A DNA stretch of 64,000 nt, taken from NCBI GenBank assembly GCA_910589415.1, contig OU342631.1:1860001-1924000 (forward strand). Reading direction: 5' to 3'. Both the position numbers and the translations under genes were made by a program. Positions 1 to 10,235 of this stretch are shown here, piece by piece. Within the stretch, counting starts at the first letter, position 1, and the number at the start of each line of letters is the position of its first letter. The DNA is from Malachius bipustulatus (Eukaryota; Arthropoda; Insecta; Coleoptera; Melyridae). The notes under the pieces are model-generated. The model did not search any database, was not told where the DNA came from, and was given only the letters and a program-made list of their open reading frames with translations.

Positions 1-900
1 TGCTTAAAAAATTTCATAAACCTAATTTTTGTTAATAAATATACTAAAATTTGTTGTGAAAATGATTGCCAGGTATTTTTTCAAAACTTGATATTGATAT
101 CGTCCTTGGGAGGGGTACCTACCTACGTTGTCTAGGAGATATACATTTTTTAATTATATTGCCAGGAATCTATTTTTATGGTAAGTAATTTAAGGAAAAC
201 GTGGAAGGAAATTTTTATTAGATTTAAATAATTTCTCCTGGTTTATTAAGATATAAGATATACAAATATTATACTCTCATCTCTCGATAATAATTCTGAC
301 TAATAATTAATAATAATAGGTACGAAGCAATTTAATTTGAAAGCCTAATAGAACAGCGAAATTATTTTTTTAATGTCCAAAGCAATTAATTCTCATATCT
401 TATGACTTTGATTTATGGAAATCTCTATTAGTTAATGTGATAATAAGGATAAACATGCATATTTAAATGTATAGGTGAATTGTTTATAAGTATAATGTTT
501 AGTGAAAATATTTAGACGACAAATGAACCACCCAATCCGTGGTGTTGTACCTAATGAAGATTTTTATTTTCTGCGTTTTTTATTACCTCTGTAATATCCA
601 TTATTGTAATGCTGCTATAGATGGCCTATAATAATAGTTAAGATCAGTAATCTGTGCTTATTATTTTAAAATGTTGTAAAATATTATTATAAATATAATA
701 TTCATAATAGGATTGTTGTAGGCCAATGGCTGTATAATTATTATTGATGATCGATTGAATTACAATAAATGAATGCTTGTAACGTACTCGTTTTATTTAA
801 ATAATAATTAAAAAACAATAAAAATATGTAAATAAGTAATATTAGGGTAAATAAGTAAATCTGAAAATCACAGGGTATAAAATTCAAAACTTGGACCAAT
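1..900. other. AT-rich intergenic sequence, no gene seen
   Basis: No coding exon or repeat with clear ends is visible. A polyadenylation-type AATAAA lies at 764-769 in a stretch that could be the 3' end of a + strand transcript starting outside the window, but nothing else supports this. Confidence 0.4.
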
Positions 901-1275
901 AATAAAGATAAGCTCTTCTGATGTAGGGGAGAATTTAGGCGAGTGAAGATCTCACGCCGGTGCTTTGTAGGATATTCAGAGCCAGTCTGGCACTTGGTTA
1001 CATTCCACTGGCCTGGAGAGAAATAAAAGAGGTCTTTATACCGAAACCTGCACGTAATGACTACGACGAGGCCAAGGCATATAGACCGATTAGTTTGACA
1101 TCCTTTTTACTAAAAGCGATGGAAAAACTGGTTGAGAAGCATCTCAGGCAAACCTTTCTTACAGAGAGGCCATTAAGCCAGAGGCAACATGCTTTTCAAC
1201 CAGGTAAATCATGCGAATCAGCTTTGCACCAGCTAGTGATGAGAATTGAAAAATCACTAGACAACAAAGAAATTT

Positions 1276-1413
1276 CTCCAGAACTTGACAACTGTCAGGA
1301 CGATGGGTTAAAACCCGACTCCAATACGACAGGCTATTGATTTGCTTTATACTCATTAAGACCCACCTACCTACGGTTTGTTGTGACTTTTGAGTATACT
1401 TCGGCTTTTTAAT
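1276..1413 (+). repeat. Left direct repeat of the 590-bp insertion
   Basis: Nearly identical to 1727-1863; both end in CGGCTTTTTAAT. Confidence 0.85.
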
Positions 1414-1726
1414 ATGCATTTCTGATGTCAGTCTCGTAGCCCCTGGAGTGTCTGCAACCCATAATACACACTGGAGTTTTGTCTGGCTGGGAGCCTGTTG
1501 TTTCTCTTGATAGATGTCGCTCTGTCTCGAGGCCACTGGTAACCGGCTGAATGAGATTCCATATAGGGTTTTCGATTCATGCAGCGATTCATATCCTTCC
1601 GGACTCTCCAATATAGTACGCTGACGAGGTCTAATGAGACCGAAACGGCCGTCCGTGCTTTTGGTAGTCTGGTTGGATGTGTGTTGCTGCCTGAGTCGAT
1701 AAACTCTTTATTTGGGTTTTCGGGCG

Positions 1727-1863
1727 CTCCAGACTTGACAACTGTCAGGACGATGGGTTAAAACCCGACTCCAATACGACAGGCTATTGATTTGCTTTAT
1801 ACTCATTAAGACCTACCTACCTACGGTTTGTTGTGACTTTTGAGTATACTTCGGCTTTTTAAT
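1727..1863 (+). repeat. Right direct repeat of the 590-bp insertion
   Basis: Second copy of the terminal repeat, directly abutting the downstream target duplication. Confidence 0.85.
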
Positions 1864-3470
1864 AAACAAAGAAATTGCCCTCGGGGCTTTTCTAGACATA
1901 GAGGGGGCGTTTGACAACACCTCCTTCAGCTGCATGGTATCGGCCGCTAGAAGACTTGGCGTCGATGACACCACAACTAGGTGGCTGAGCGCTATGTTGG
2001 AAGGCAGAAGAGTCCAAGCAACTCTGTTTGGCGAGACAATGAGGGTCACCGTCACCAAAGGATGCCCACAGGGCGGAGTCCTATCTCCGTTGCAAACTCA
2101 ACAAGCTAAACAACAAAAGTTATTAAACTCAAGGCTATGCGGATGATATAGTCATACTGGTCATGGGGAAATACACTAAAACCATCTCAGAGCTCATGCA
2201 AGGGGCTCTGAATATCGTGGAGGAATGGTGCCTCGGGGCGAAGCTTCGCGTGAACCCTGTCAAAAGGGCACTGGTCCCCTTCACCAAAAGAAGCAAGATG
2301 GAGGAATTAACCCCACCCATCTTCTTCAATGAACGACTGTAGGTGAACGACCGGGTCAAATATCTGGGAATAACTCTGGATGCAAAACTGACCTGGAATC
2401 TTCACCTGCAGAAGGCGATTAATAAAAGTAAAATGGCACTGATGGCTTGCAGAAAGTCATTCAGTAAAACATGGGGACTAAAACCACGCATGGTACATTG
2501 GCTGTATATTGCCGTGGTCAGACCCATACTAACATATGGCTGTCTAGTCTGGTGGCCAAAGATCAACGAGAAACAAGCCATTATGAAAATTCAAAGTGTT
2601 CAAAGGCTTGCATGCTTAGGCATCACGGGAGCCATGAACACTACATCAACGACAGCACTGGAGGCCATATTTGACCTACCTCCTCTTGACATTCATATTA
2701 AGAGCGAGGCACGTTTGGGCGCCTACAGGCTGAAACAAAACCAAAACTGGGATAAATCTGGGAAAACCGGGCATTCCAGAATAACTGATATCATCGCAGA
2801 TCCTATCCTGGAAATGCAATCCGATGGTATGAGTACTACGATATCATTTGTAAAACCATTCAAGGTTCTAATGGACTGGAAAGAATGGCAACAAATGGAA
2901 CACCTGTGCCTGAAAAAAGGGCTGGTCTGGTACACAGACGGCTCAAAGACAGAGACAGGTACCGGAGCTGGAGTGCATGGGGTGGTCCCCGGATGCAATA
3001 TTTACGTGCCACTGGGGACTCATGCCAGCATCTTCCATGCTGAAATAAATGCAATTAGGCTATGCGTTGAAGAGAATACCAGAAGGAATTATCGAGGTAG
3101 GGAAATCTACATCCTCTCCGACAGTCAGGCTAGCCTGAAAGCCCTTGCAGCTCATGAAATCAGATCAAAACTGGTCTGGGAATGCCTGCAAGACCTTATT
3201 GACTTAGCCAGGTGCAACGTGGTGACACTAGTTTGGGTTCCGGGTCACCGTGGGACGCCTGGTAATGAGGCTGCAGATCAACTAGCCAAGAAAGGCGCTG
3301 GGATGAACTACACTGGGCCCGAACCAGTGTTTGGCATCCCAAGGAACACTGTACGCGGGGCGGTGGCTCAGTGGGTAAGAACCCAACATGGAGCACACTG
3401 GAACCGTATAACAGGAAACAAACATGGTCAGTCACCAAATATTGAGATTAGCACATTTGGAGATTCTTGA

Positions 3471-4370
3471 GAGTTTTTGAGGGGCCCTAATTTCCCTTTC
3501 AGTTCCACGTAAGATGCAGTCATCGATATATGCTCCAAGCTCTTTTTTACTGCTAATTTTACTCACTTTCGCTCATTGTAAGGCCTTCCCCTATCCGCCA
3601 CCTGGGACGCGCCTAATGGGTACCTCAACCACATACCTCAACCACACAGGAAATATTAGCCAACGATAGATAATGAACTTCCATTTTACTATATTGGTGT
3701 AATATTCTATAAAATATTGTTCTCCAAATAATATTGTACCGGTACAGGGACTAAAAAAAATTCTTTATAATTAAGCAATAGCACTAAGGAATATTTAATT
3801 GCCGTTACATTTATGATTAATAGACTCCCCGATTTTATTTTACTATAGAAGATTATTAGTTTAGGTTCTATTTCGTTTGTTTGGAAACAAGGAATGATTT
3901 CTAATAATTAATTCATTATCTTTAGGTAGGATTGATAAGGTGGCTGATAGAGAGGAAGCAGAAACGGTCGTCTCGAACGGAGGATTGATTTAAGGAAGGT
4001 CTTCGTGTTTGGTTGTGTTAAGTATCATACTTTATGTCATTCACCTAATAATTATTGTGTCCAGTGGCCTATCGTTTGTTCCTATCACCGTGCTCAGTCT
4101 TTTATTGTTAGTTGAGTGCTTTTGGGTTAGTGTAGTGTAAAGAAACCCCAATGAAATTAGGTAAGTAATTTATTTTTTTGTTGGCACACTTTTTTATCCG
4201 AGTTTTGGAACTTGCGTTCTTCCGCATATAGAGCATATGAACTTGCATTTGCAGGATTTTTTTTATGGCTGGCGTACTAAACCCCAGTCGGCCAAAAGAT
4301 ATAGTAATAAAAGTGCGCGGTAAGTTTACAATCCAGGTAGGCAGACCTTATACACAAGAATAATTATACA
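3471..4370. other. Non-coding; contains an inverted match to 8.88-8.97 kb
   Basis: No gene is seen. Positions about 3560-3630 (CATTGTAAGGCCTTCCCC and onward) match 8885-8965 in opposite orientation, so both are pieces of one dispersed repeat, probably LINE end or UTR sequence. At 4090-4160 there is a promoter-like stretch: an arthropod initiator-type TCAGT near 4096, then an ATG at about 4151 followed by a GTAAGT donor. This could be a first exon but nothing downstream supports it. Confidence 0.35.
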
Positions 4371-6780
4371 GGGTGTATCTAAATAACACCGAAAAAAATT
4401 AAGGGGTGATTCTGTGATGAAAATTAAAGGGGGTTTTTGGTATAGAATTTTTCGAAAAAACTCTCCCCGAAAAAGTTACACCCCTCCGAAGAATTAAGGG
4501 AAAATAGTTTTTATTTTTTATTTTCCCTGTATGTTAAGCTAAAGACACGAAAATTGGTAAATATTAATTGTCAATGAAACTACATATTTTGAATTTTTTT
4601 CAACCCTGAAGTATGCTTAGAAGGGATTGAAATAGTCAACCCCTTGACGTATACACAAACAAATTAATAAATGGGGGAAACTCATTTGACAAATAAGGAA
4701 AAGCAATTGACAAAAGAGGAAAACCAATAGAAAAAGACTGTAAATATCACATCAAAAGAATTCTAATATTCTTGCAATTTGAAACCAATATTTTGAATTA
4801 CACACCTAGAGGGCGTTTAAAATAAGTGATTATCTGGCAAATTAGGAAATTATTATTACGTTACTGCAACTGGGCATCATGTTTATGAAAAAAAAAGGTA
4901 AAAAAATTACTTTTGCTATCATTTTTAATTTTTACAACTAGGCAATATGAGTGTCTTTAAAGTTTGAATACAAATCGGTCAATTTACCTCCAGAGCAGGT
5001 GCACCTGAACGGCAAAAGCACATTGTAAGTGTGTGTCCTCTATCTACAACAGAGCTCTCGACAAAATAACATCTGCTTCTTCTGACAGGTGTAACAGAAT
5101 GAACAAAACAAAAGATCAAACCTATAATGGTAAAAATTATACCTGTCTACCTGCATGAAACATGCGGGTAAATTCGGAATCACCTTATATATTTTCATTT
5201 TACGAATACCAGAGGGTGAGTCGCGAGAACCTTGGGGCATTTTTATATGAAGAGGTGTTGGGAGTAGAACTTTAAAAATTTGTACATGTACAAAATTTTG
5301 ACAAGTCTTATTTTAAATAGGAAAACCTGTATATTATTACATTTTTAGATCGGCTGAGAAATTTAATAACAATGGTGTTTATAGTTCATCAAGTTTGTAA
5401 CGAGTGATTTAAAACTAAGTATATTGTTGTGGTCTTACACTTTATTAATTACAAATTGAAAGTTTTACAGAATTATTTATTCTTTAGCACAACTAATATA
5501 ATCTATAACAATAATCTCCAAATCTAAATAACCAGCTCTTTCACTTCACTTGTCACAATCACTTCACACTGTTCTAAGTGTTCTATGTCTTCATTCAGTC
5601 TTACACTTCCAATTACAACTTCTAAGCTACAACTGAACTGCTAGTCTCTTTGTTTTATTTTTTTTTAATTTCCCCATAAATCAGAATTATTAAATAAATT
5701 GTTTGGACTTTAATAATAATAATGACACTCACCTGCCTGTTAAAAACTACGACCAAATTATTTTGTTCACAGAGAATCGAAGCGCGAACGAAGGAACGGG
5801 GGCTGAAGAGTACGTTGACCTCTCAACTTTTTTACGGCTTACACCCCTGTTTTGAAAGTACCGTTTTTTACACACTTGTAAAATTTTTATACAGCGCTTG
5901 GTTTAAGAGATGTTGCAACTTATTTGACTATAAAGTCATTGAGAATGCGATGTTTTAGAACAAAACATTTTTTTTTCGAAAAAATTAAAATCTACTGTAA
6001 TTTTGGAAAGAGTTATCGTTAAACATACATTTTTTTTTTGACTGACCTGACAACTTACTCATACTTAGAATTTTCAAAGATTTTTTTTTATAAAGACAAA
6101 GTTCTAGGCATCTAAAACAGAGTTGATCAATGAATATAATAAAGGGCCGCATGCACAAACGTAAATTTAACATTGTCAGATAATTAGTGATTTTAAAAAC
6201 CCTGTACACAAATATTGGTCTGATATTGCTGAAAATATGTTTTACTCCCTTTAAGAAGAGTTAATATTTGATATTTGACCTTTAATAAAAAATTAAAGAT
6301 CAATGAATATATTCGCAAAATTTTCGAAATTTGCATTTAAAATCAATATTATCTGACAGTTTTTAATTTAAGTTTTTGCAACCGGTCTTATTTATAAGTT
6401 GCAATGTCTCTAAACCAAGCCCCTGTATTAAAATTTTAGAGTGAAAAAGAGTAAAAAAAAATAATAGAAATTAATGCTTGATCTAAAAAAACAATACCTT
6501 TGAACCAGAGGTGTATTCAGGAAAAAAGTTGAAGGGTCAACCTTTTCTGCACCCCCGTTCCCTCCGCTCGTGCTTCGATATTCTGCGAACAAAATCTAGC
6601 AAAAAGTTTATAGTCATGAGAGAGAAATTTGTGTAAAATTTCAACTGAATATCTTGAAAAGCACGGGAGATATTAATGAAAAACATCTATTTAAATTTAA
6701 CTCCGACACCCTGTATCTTGAAAGAGGAACACCTAAGGTAAACGCACCTATTTTCGGCACCGACCGTATTATGGCATAAC
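4371..6780. other. Non-coding repeat-derived sequence
   Basis: A single ACAGGGTG-type end begins at about 4373 without a recognisable partner. Positions 4672-4735 carry a short tract of GACAAATAAGGAAA / GACAAAAGAGGAAA words that recurs at 52.45-52.73 kb. Positions about 5311-5420 resemble the second shell of the palindrome at 51.6 kb. No open frame looks like a gene. Confidence 0.4.
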
Positions 6781-6789
6781 CCTAATGGT

Positions 6790-6856
6790 ATGATAAAGAC
6801 AGAGACATCGATGATTCACTGGTTTTTTCCAGCTCATCAGTCTGACATATTACCAC
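6790..6856 (-). ncRNA. Hammerhead ribozyme motif, core-mutated copy
   Basis: On the minus strand the order is stem I 5' strand, CTGATGAG (6840-6833), a CTGG/CCAG stem II with an A-rich loop, then GAAT in place of the invariant GAAA, then the short self-complementary stem III CATCGATG and the GTC cleavage triplet (6806-6804). The stem I strands again contain CAGA/TCTG. The GAAA to GAAT change hits the catalytic core, so this copy is probably weak or dead. It faces the intact copy at 7.1 kb in opposite orientation. Confidence 0.65.
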
Positions 6857-7098
6857 AGGACTAGCTCCATCTTTGATTTGTTTATTGAGATTCGCAAGGT
6901 AGGTAATTGCTTTTTCGATGAACAGTCAGAAATTGCAGTGAAAAATTGCAGATTTCTCTGAGGGAATCTCTGATGACATATTGAAAGTTGTAAGACTTTC
7001 AGTCGTTAGATGGCATTTACCTTGCAAGTCACTATGTTTCCGACAAATCAATATACTTGAGTATGTTAGTTTTCTTTCTGTTCGGCACACTCTGGTGG

Positions 7099-7166
7099 TG
7101 ATAATATGTCAGACTGATGAGCTGGAAATAACCAGTGAAACATCGATGTCTCTGCTGTCTTTATCA
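7099..7166 (+). ncRNA. Type I hammerhead ribozyme, complete core
   Basis: All conserved parts are present in order. Stem I 5' strand TGATAA (7099-7104), internal loop, CAGA (7110-7113); core CTGATGA (7114-7120); stem II CTGG/CCAG (7122-7125 and 7132-7135) with loop AAATAA and a G-T closing pair; core GAAA (7137-7140); stem III CATCGATG (7141-7148), fully self-complementary with a minimal loop; cleavage triplet GTC (7148-7150), so the expected cut is 7150/7151; stem I 3' strand TCTG (7151-7154) and TTATCA (7161-7166). The internal loop in stem I sits where it could contact loop II, as in natural hammerheads. In animals, type I motifs with very short stem III are known from Penelope-like elements and small retrozyme repeats. 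No such element's reverse transcriptase is visible nearby. Confidence 0.8.
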
Positions 7167-8014
7167 TTCCATTAGATTTGTGTCGTTCAGAAAACGTTAT
7201 TGCATAGTCAGTTGTTTTGTTATAGGTTTCAGTTTGCATTCTAGCAAGATTGCATGGGGAATATTGTATGTCCGTGGATAAATATATGAATTTCACCTGG
7301 ACCTATATTTACTATTTACGGCACCTAGTTTAATTATCGGGGGTAATACCACGAGGGCTTATATTTAGCCGGATATTTTTATGCAGTTGATCTCGAATAC
7401 TTACTTGCATTGGAAATTTAACGACACTGTTGAAAAAATCACGAGAGGGCTCAGCGCTTTCTGAATTTTTTCTGCAGATGAAGTTAATAATAAAAGATTG
7501 CCTACCTACATACAAGTAAGTATGAGAAAACAACTGCATATAAAAAAACCCTCTTGCGCATCAATCGCGTAAATAGTGTATTTTTATGCGATTCAATTAT
7601 GAATATTTTCACCGCTTTTTAAATTATTGGCTTTCTGAAATTTTCCATAGTCATGTCATGTTTGAACACGTGCCTTAGAATGGATTTTTAAATTTAAAAT
7701 TCAAAAAAATTTACAAAATTTAACAATTTTGTCCCTTTTCCTATGCCCGCCACTGGCTAACTTTACTTGAAAAATACTATTTTTTACACTACCTTCAATA
7801 AATTCGGAAAAAAACTGAAAGGAGAGTTTTGAAAACCGAAAGTTTGAAATTTTTTACAACTTCCGGTAATTCCGGAACCGCGGCCATCTTGAAAATATTT
7901 TCATTGAATTTCTCGTGATCACTTATGTCTGGAAATTTTTTATTTTTAGGTTCTAGGCCCAATAGTTTCCGAGATATGTTGCGGTGGCCAACCTTAAGCA
8001 GACACCCTGTATAT

Positions 8015-8537
8015 ATACAGGGTGCACCATGTATCCTTCTCTATATTTCTATCTCTTAACGCTAACAAATACAGGGTCGGTTAAACAAGTCCAAAGAAGC
8101 GCAATTTTGTGGCGATCTCGAATCAGTCAAGACATACACAATATCTGTGACCGTTCCTGAAATATTCTGAAAAAACTGAAAAATCGAGATTTCTTATTTT
8201 TGCCATATCCTTTTTATTATTGGAAATTAATAAATAATTTTTTGTGGGCTTACATAAGTCGGCAAGAGCTACCCATCTGACATTTCAAAAATTTTCAAAG
8301 CCGACTAGATTCCAGGATTTTCATAGTCAACTTTCGTTTTTCTTATGGCCATCATATTGTTTTTTTATGTTGTCCGGTATAAAAAAAAATAAAAAAATAA
8401 AAAAAAATATCTTGCATGGCTTGACGGATTCGACATGGCCACAAAACTGCGCATCTTTTCTCTAATTTAACCGACCCTGTATCTCTTAGCGTTCAGGAGA
8501 TAGCAATATAGAGAAGGATACATGGTGCACCCTGTAT
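8015..8537. mobile_element. Palindromic MITE, ACAGGGTGCACC termini
   Basis: Left end ACAGGGTGCACCATGTATCC (from 8017) is mirrored at 8515-8536. A second inner pair (ACAGGGTCGGTTAAAC near 8071 and its complement near 8470-8480) lies inside the first. No coding capacity. Relatives occur at 13.5-14.5, 30.0-30.8 and 33.9-34.9 kb. Confidence 0.75.
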
Positions 8538-8879
8538 ATCGTGGGCAGGTGAATTTTGGAAAACTACTTTTTCGTGATCTGGGGGTCAGGATCGGTGGAC
8601 ATTTGATGAGTTTGGGTGATTTTCGAAAAGTGATGTCCTCAATAGTGTATTTTTTTTATAAAAAAATACACTAATATCCCGGTAAATGGAAGGTCGAGTG
8701 GTATTTATTGTTGAGAAAATTTCATCGAAAAAAAAAGGTACTTAACTACTAAACGTTATTTTTAACAGTGAACTGTACCAAAAATGCCTTTTAAGACAAC
8801 AAAAATATTATTGTTAAAAACACAATTTTTATATTTTATGTTAATATTTCTAATAAAAATCATAATGGCAAACGTTAGG

Positions 8880-9290
8880 TATATACCCGTATATACCCGT
8901 GCGGTTGAGTACCCATCGGGCGCGTCCCCAGGTGGCGGATAGGGGGAAGGCCTTACAATGAGCGTAAGTGAGTAAGGTTAGCAGTGGTGATAAAGCTTGT
9001 CGGAGGTAAAATTCCAGACTGGTAGCTCAAAGCCCTGCCGCGGACCACCTCCCCCAACCTAGTTGTCGTGTCGTGACTAAAGGTCTGCACAGGGGTTATA
9101 ACGATGCCGGAGAACGTCCGAACGTGGACTCTCCGAAAGACCGTAAAACTCTGTTGTCGAGGTCATATCTCGCGAACAGAGGAATACGGGGGTCTAGGCT
9201 TTACCGCCTGGACCAAAAGGAGACAACCTTTAAAAACCTAAATCCTACGGCGGGAACCCAGGCTAAAAGGATGCGTGGCTGAATAGTAGA
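8880..9290 (+). pseudogene. LINE fragment, probable 5' UTR/ORF1 start
   Basis: This GC-richer block shares 8885-8965 with the inverted copy at 3.56-3.63 kb. It contains a 69-codon open frame at 9073-9282 with many basic residues and no recognisable domain. Its position before LINE ORF2 3' sequence suggests it comes from the same kind of element, but the assignment rests only on context. Confidence 0.4.
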
Positions 9291-10095
9291 TCAGTTCCTT
9301 CTGGATTCAACCTCGAAGAAGTGGCGCACCTTCGAAAATAAATGCCTACCATACGTATGGAGCTCTGCGTATGGTATTTCTTTAATAGCTCCATTACTCG
9401 CGGGCCATATGGACCAAGACACACCTAATTCAATGCAGACCTTACCTAAACCTAACTGGGGTGCTGTTAAAGCGACTAGGTGGGTAAAGGGCAGAGGGAG
9501 CAGAGAAGATGTAACTGAAAAAGCTGAGTAAACACCGGCTGAGATGGGCAATTGGACTTTTAACAAGACATTGCCCACTAATGAAACGTGGAACCTTTTG
9601 GACAGAAAACCTGACACAAAAGGCCAACACCTAATTTTCCTCATGGGAGAAAACCTATGGGATAAAATAGAGCAACTTCAATGCAGACCTTACCTAGGCC
9701 TAACTGGGGCGCTGTTCAAGCGACTAGGTGGGTAAAGGGCAGAGGGAGCAGAGAAGATGTAACTGAAAAAGCTGAGTAAGCACCAGCTGAGATGGGCAAT
9801 TGGACTTCTAACAGGACACTGCTCGCTAATTACACCTCTCAATAATAGGAGTGAAAAATATCCCGGATTACAGCAGATGCGGGGAGGGGGAGGAAACCCT
9901 ATACCACCTAATATGTGAATGCCCAGCACTAGAGGGAACTAGACTTCTAGTATTTGGGACCGAAATGGCAGAACCAAAAGAAATAGAACAAGCACCCATT
10001 GGACATATACTGAGATACTTTCGGGAGATGGGACCGATGAGATAATTATCCAAAGGGGTACAATAAGCGCAAGCTTCAGTACAAGGGCTTTGAAC
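9291..10095 (+). pseudogene. LINE ORF2 3' end with zinc-knuckle, internally duplicated
   Basis: The frame at 9851-10042 has the cysteine/histidine pattern CGEGEETLYHLICECPAL followed by FG and EPKEIEQAPIGHILRYF. This is the usual C-terminal zinc-knuckle tail that follows RNase H in RNase H-bearing insect LINEs. Just upstream a ~140-bp stretch occurs twice (about 9432-9570 and 9680-9830), from AATGCAGACC to the sequence encoding RWAIGLLTGH. Several frameshifts separate the pieces, so this is a dead, rearranged fragment related to the LINE at 0.9-3.5 kb. Confidence 0.7.
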
Positions 10096-10154
10096 CTACC
10101 CTAGAAGTAATAATAATAGGTATATTAGTAACTTCGGCATTCGTTTTTAATAGA

Positions 10155-10235
10155 CGTCCGTGGCGAAGAGGTTAGACTGCTAGACTGTTGTTCGAAGGCA
10201 CCCGGCTGCAAACCCCGGCAAGACCGAGAAACTAT
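10155..10235 (+). mobile_element. tRNA-derived SINE head (fragment)
   Basis: GTGGCGAAGAGGTTAGA resembles a pol III A box, and about 40 bases downstream CCCGGCTGCAAACCCCGGC resembles a B box. This is the layout of the tRNA-like head of many arthropod SINEs. It does not fold into a proper tRNA cloverleaf, and no clear 3' tail or target duplication is seen. Confidence 0.45.

Larger units (their letters stand above)
1275..1864 (+). mobile_element. SINE-like insertion with direct terminal repeats and 12-bp target duplication
   Basis: A 590-bp insertion splits the LINE reading frame. It is flanked by AACAAAGAAATT at 1263-1274 and 1865-1876, and removing it plus one repeat rejoins the LINE frame, so this is a real target-site duplication. 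Its ends are ~137-bp direct repeats (1276-1413 and 1727-1863) that differ at only a few positions. Each contains GGGTTAAAACCC, which loosely resembles a pol III B box. The ~310-bp middle is GC-richer than its surroundings and includes a hairpin GGTCT/AGACC at about 1626-1640. The long target duplication argues for target-primed insertion (a SINE, or a Penelope-like element with pseudo-LTRs) rather than an LTR-retrotransposon TRIM. Confidence 0.6.
925..3470 (+). pseudogene. Decayed LINE ORF2 (reverse transcriptase plus RNase H, I/R1/LOA-type)
   Basis: Non-LTR retrotransposon ORF2 remnant, truncated at the 5' side. Reading along the + strand: the early RT region (AWR, RPISL) is at about 990-1260; RT motif A (FLDIEGAFDNTSF) at about 1890-1925; motif B (KGCPQGGVLSPL) at about 2058-2094; the catalytic YADD at about 2133-2145; then the thumb (VKYLGITLDAKLTW) from 2343. 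An RNase H domain follows, with its acidic residues visible in YTDGS (about 2930), AEINAI (about 3040), LSDSQ (about 3115) and the GHRGTPGNEAAD segment (about 3245). Damage includes a 590-bp insertion after motif 2 (1275-1864), a short replacement between motifs B and C that breaks the frame, and an in-frame TAG near 2340. RT plus RNase H in one ORF places it in the I/R1/LOA group rather than Jockey. The zinc-knuckle 3' end is absent here, but a fragment that looks like it lies at 9.7-10.1 kb. Confidence 0.88.

Noticed and set aside
1610..1665. TAATGAGACCGAAAC as a hammerhead-like core
   Set aside because: The first core segment does not match CTGATGA and there is no room for stem II; only a simple hairpin is supported.
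10155..10235. Functional tRNA gene
   Set aside because: Box-like motifs are present but acceptor and anticodon stems do not form, so it is called a SINE head.
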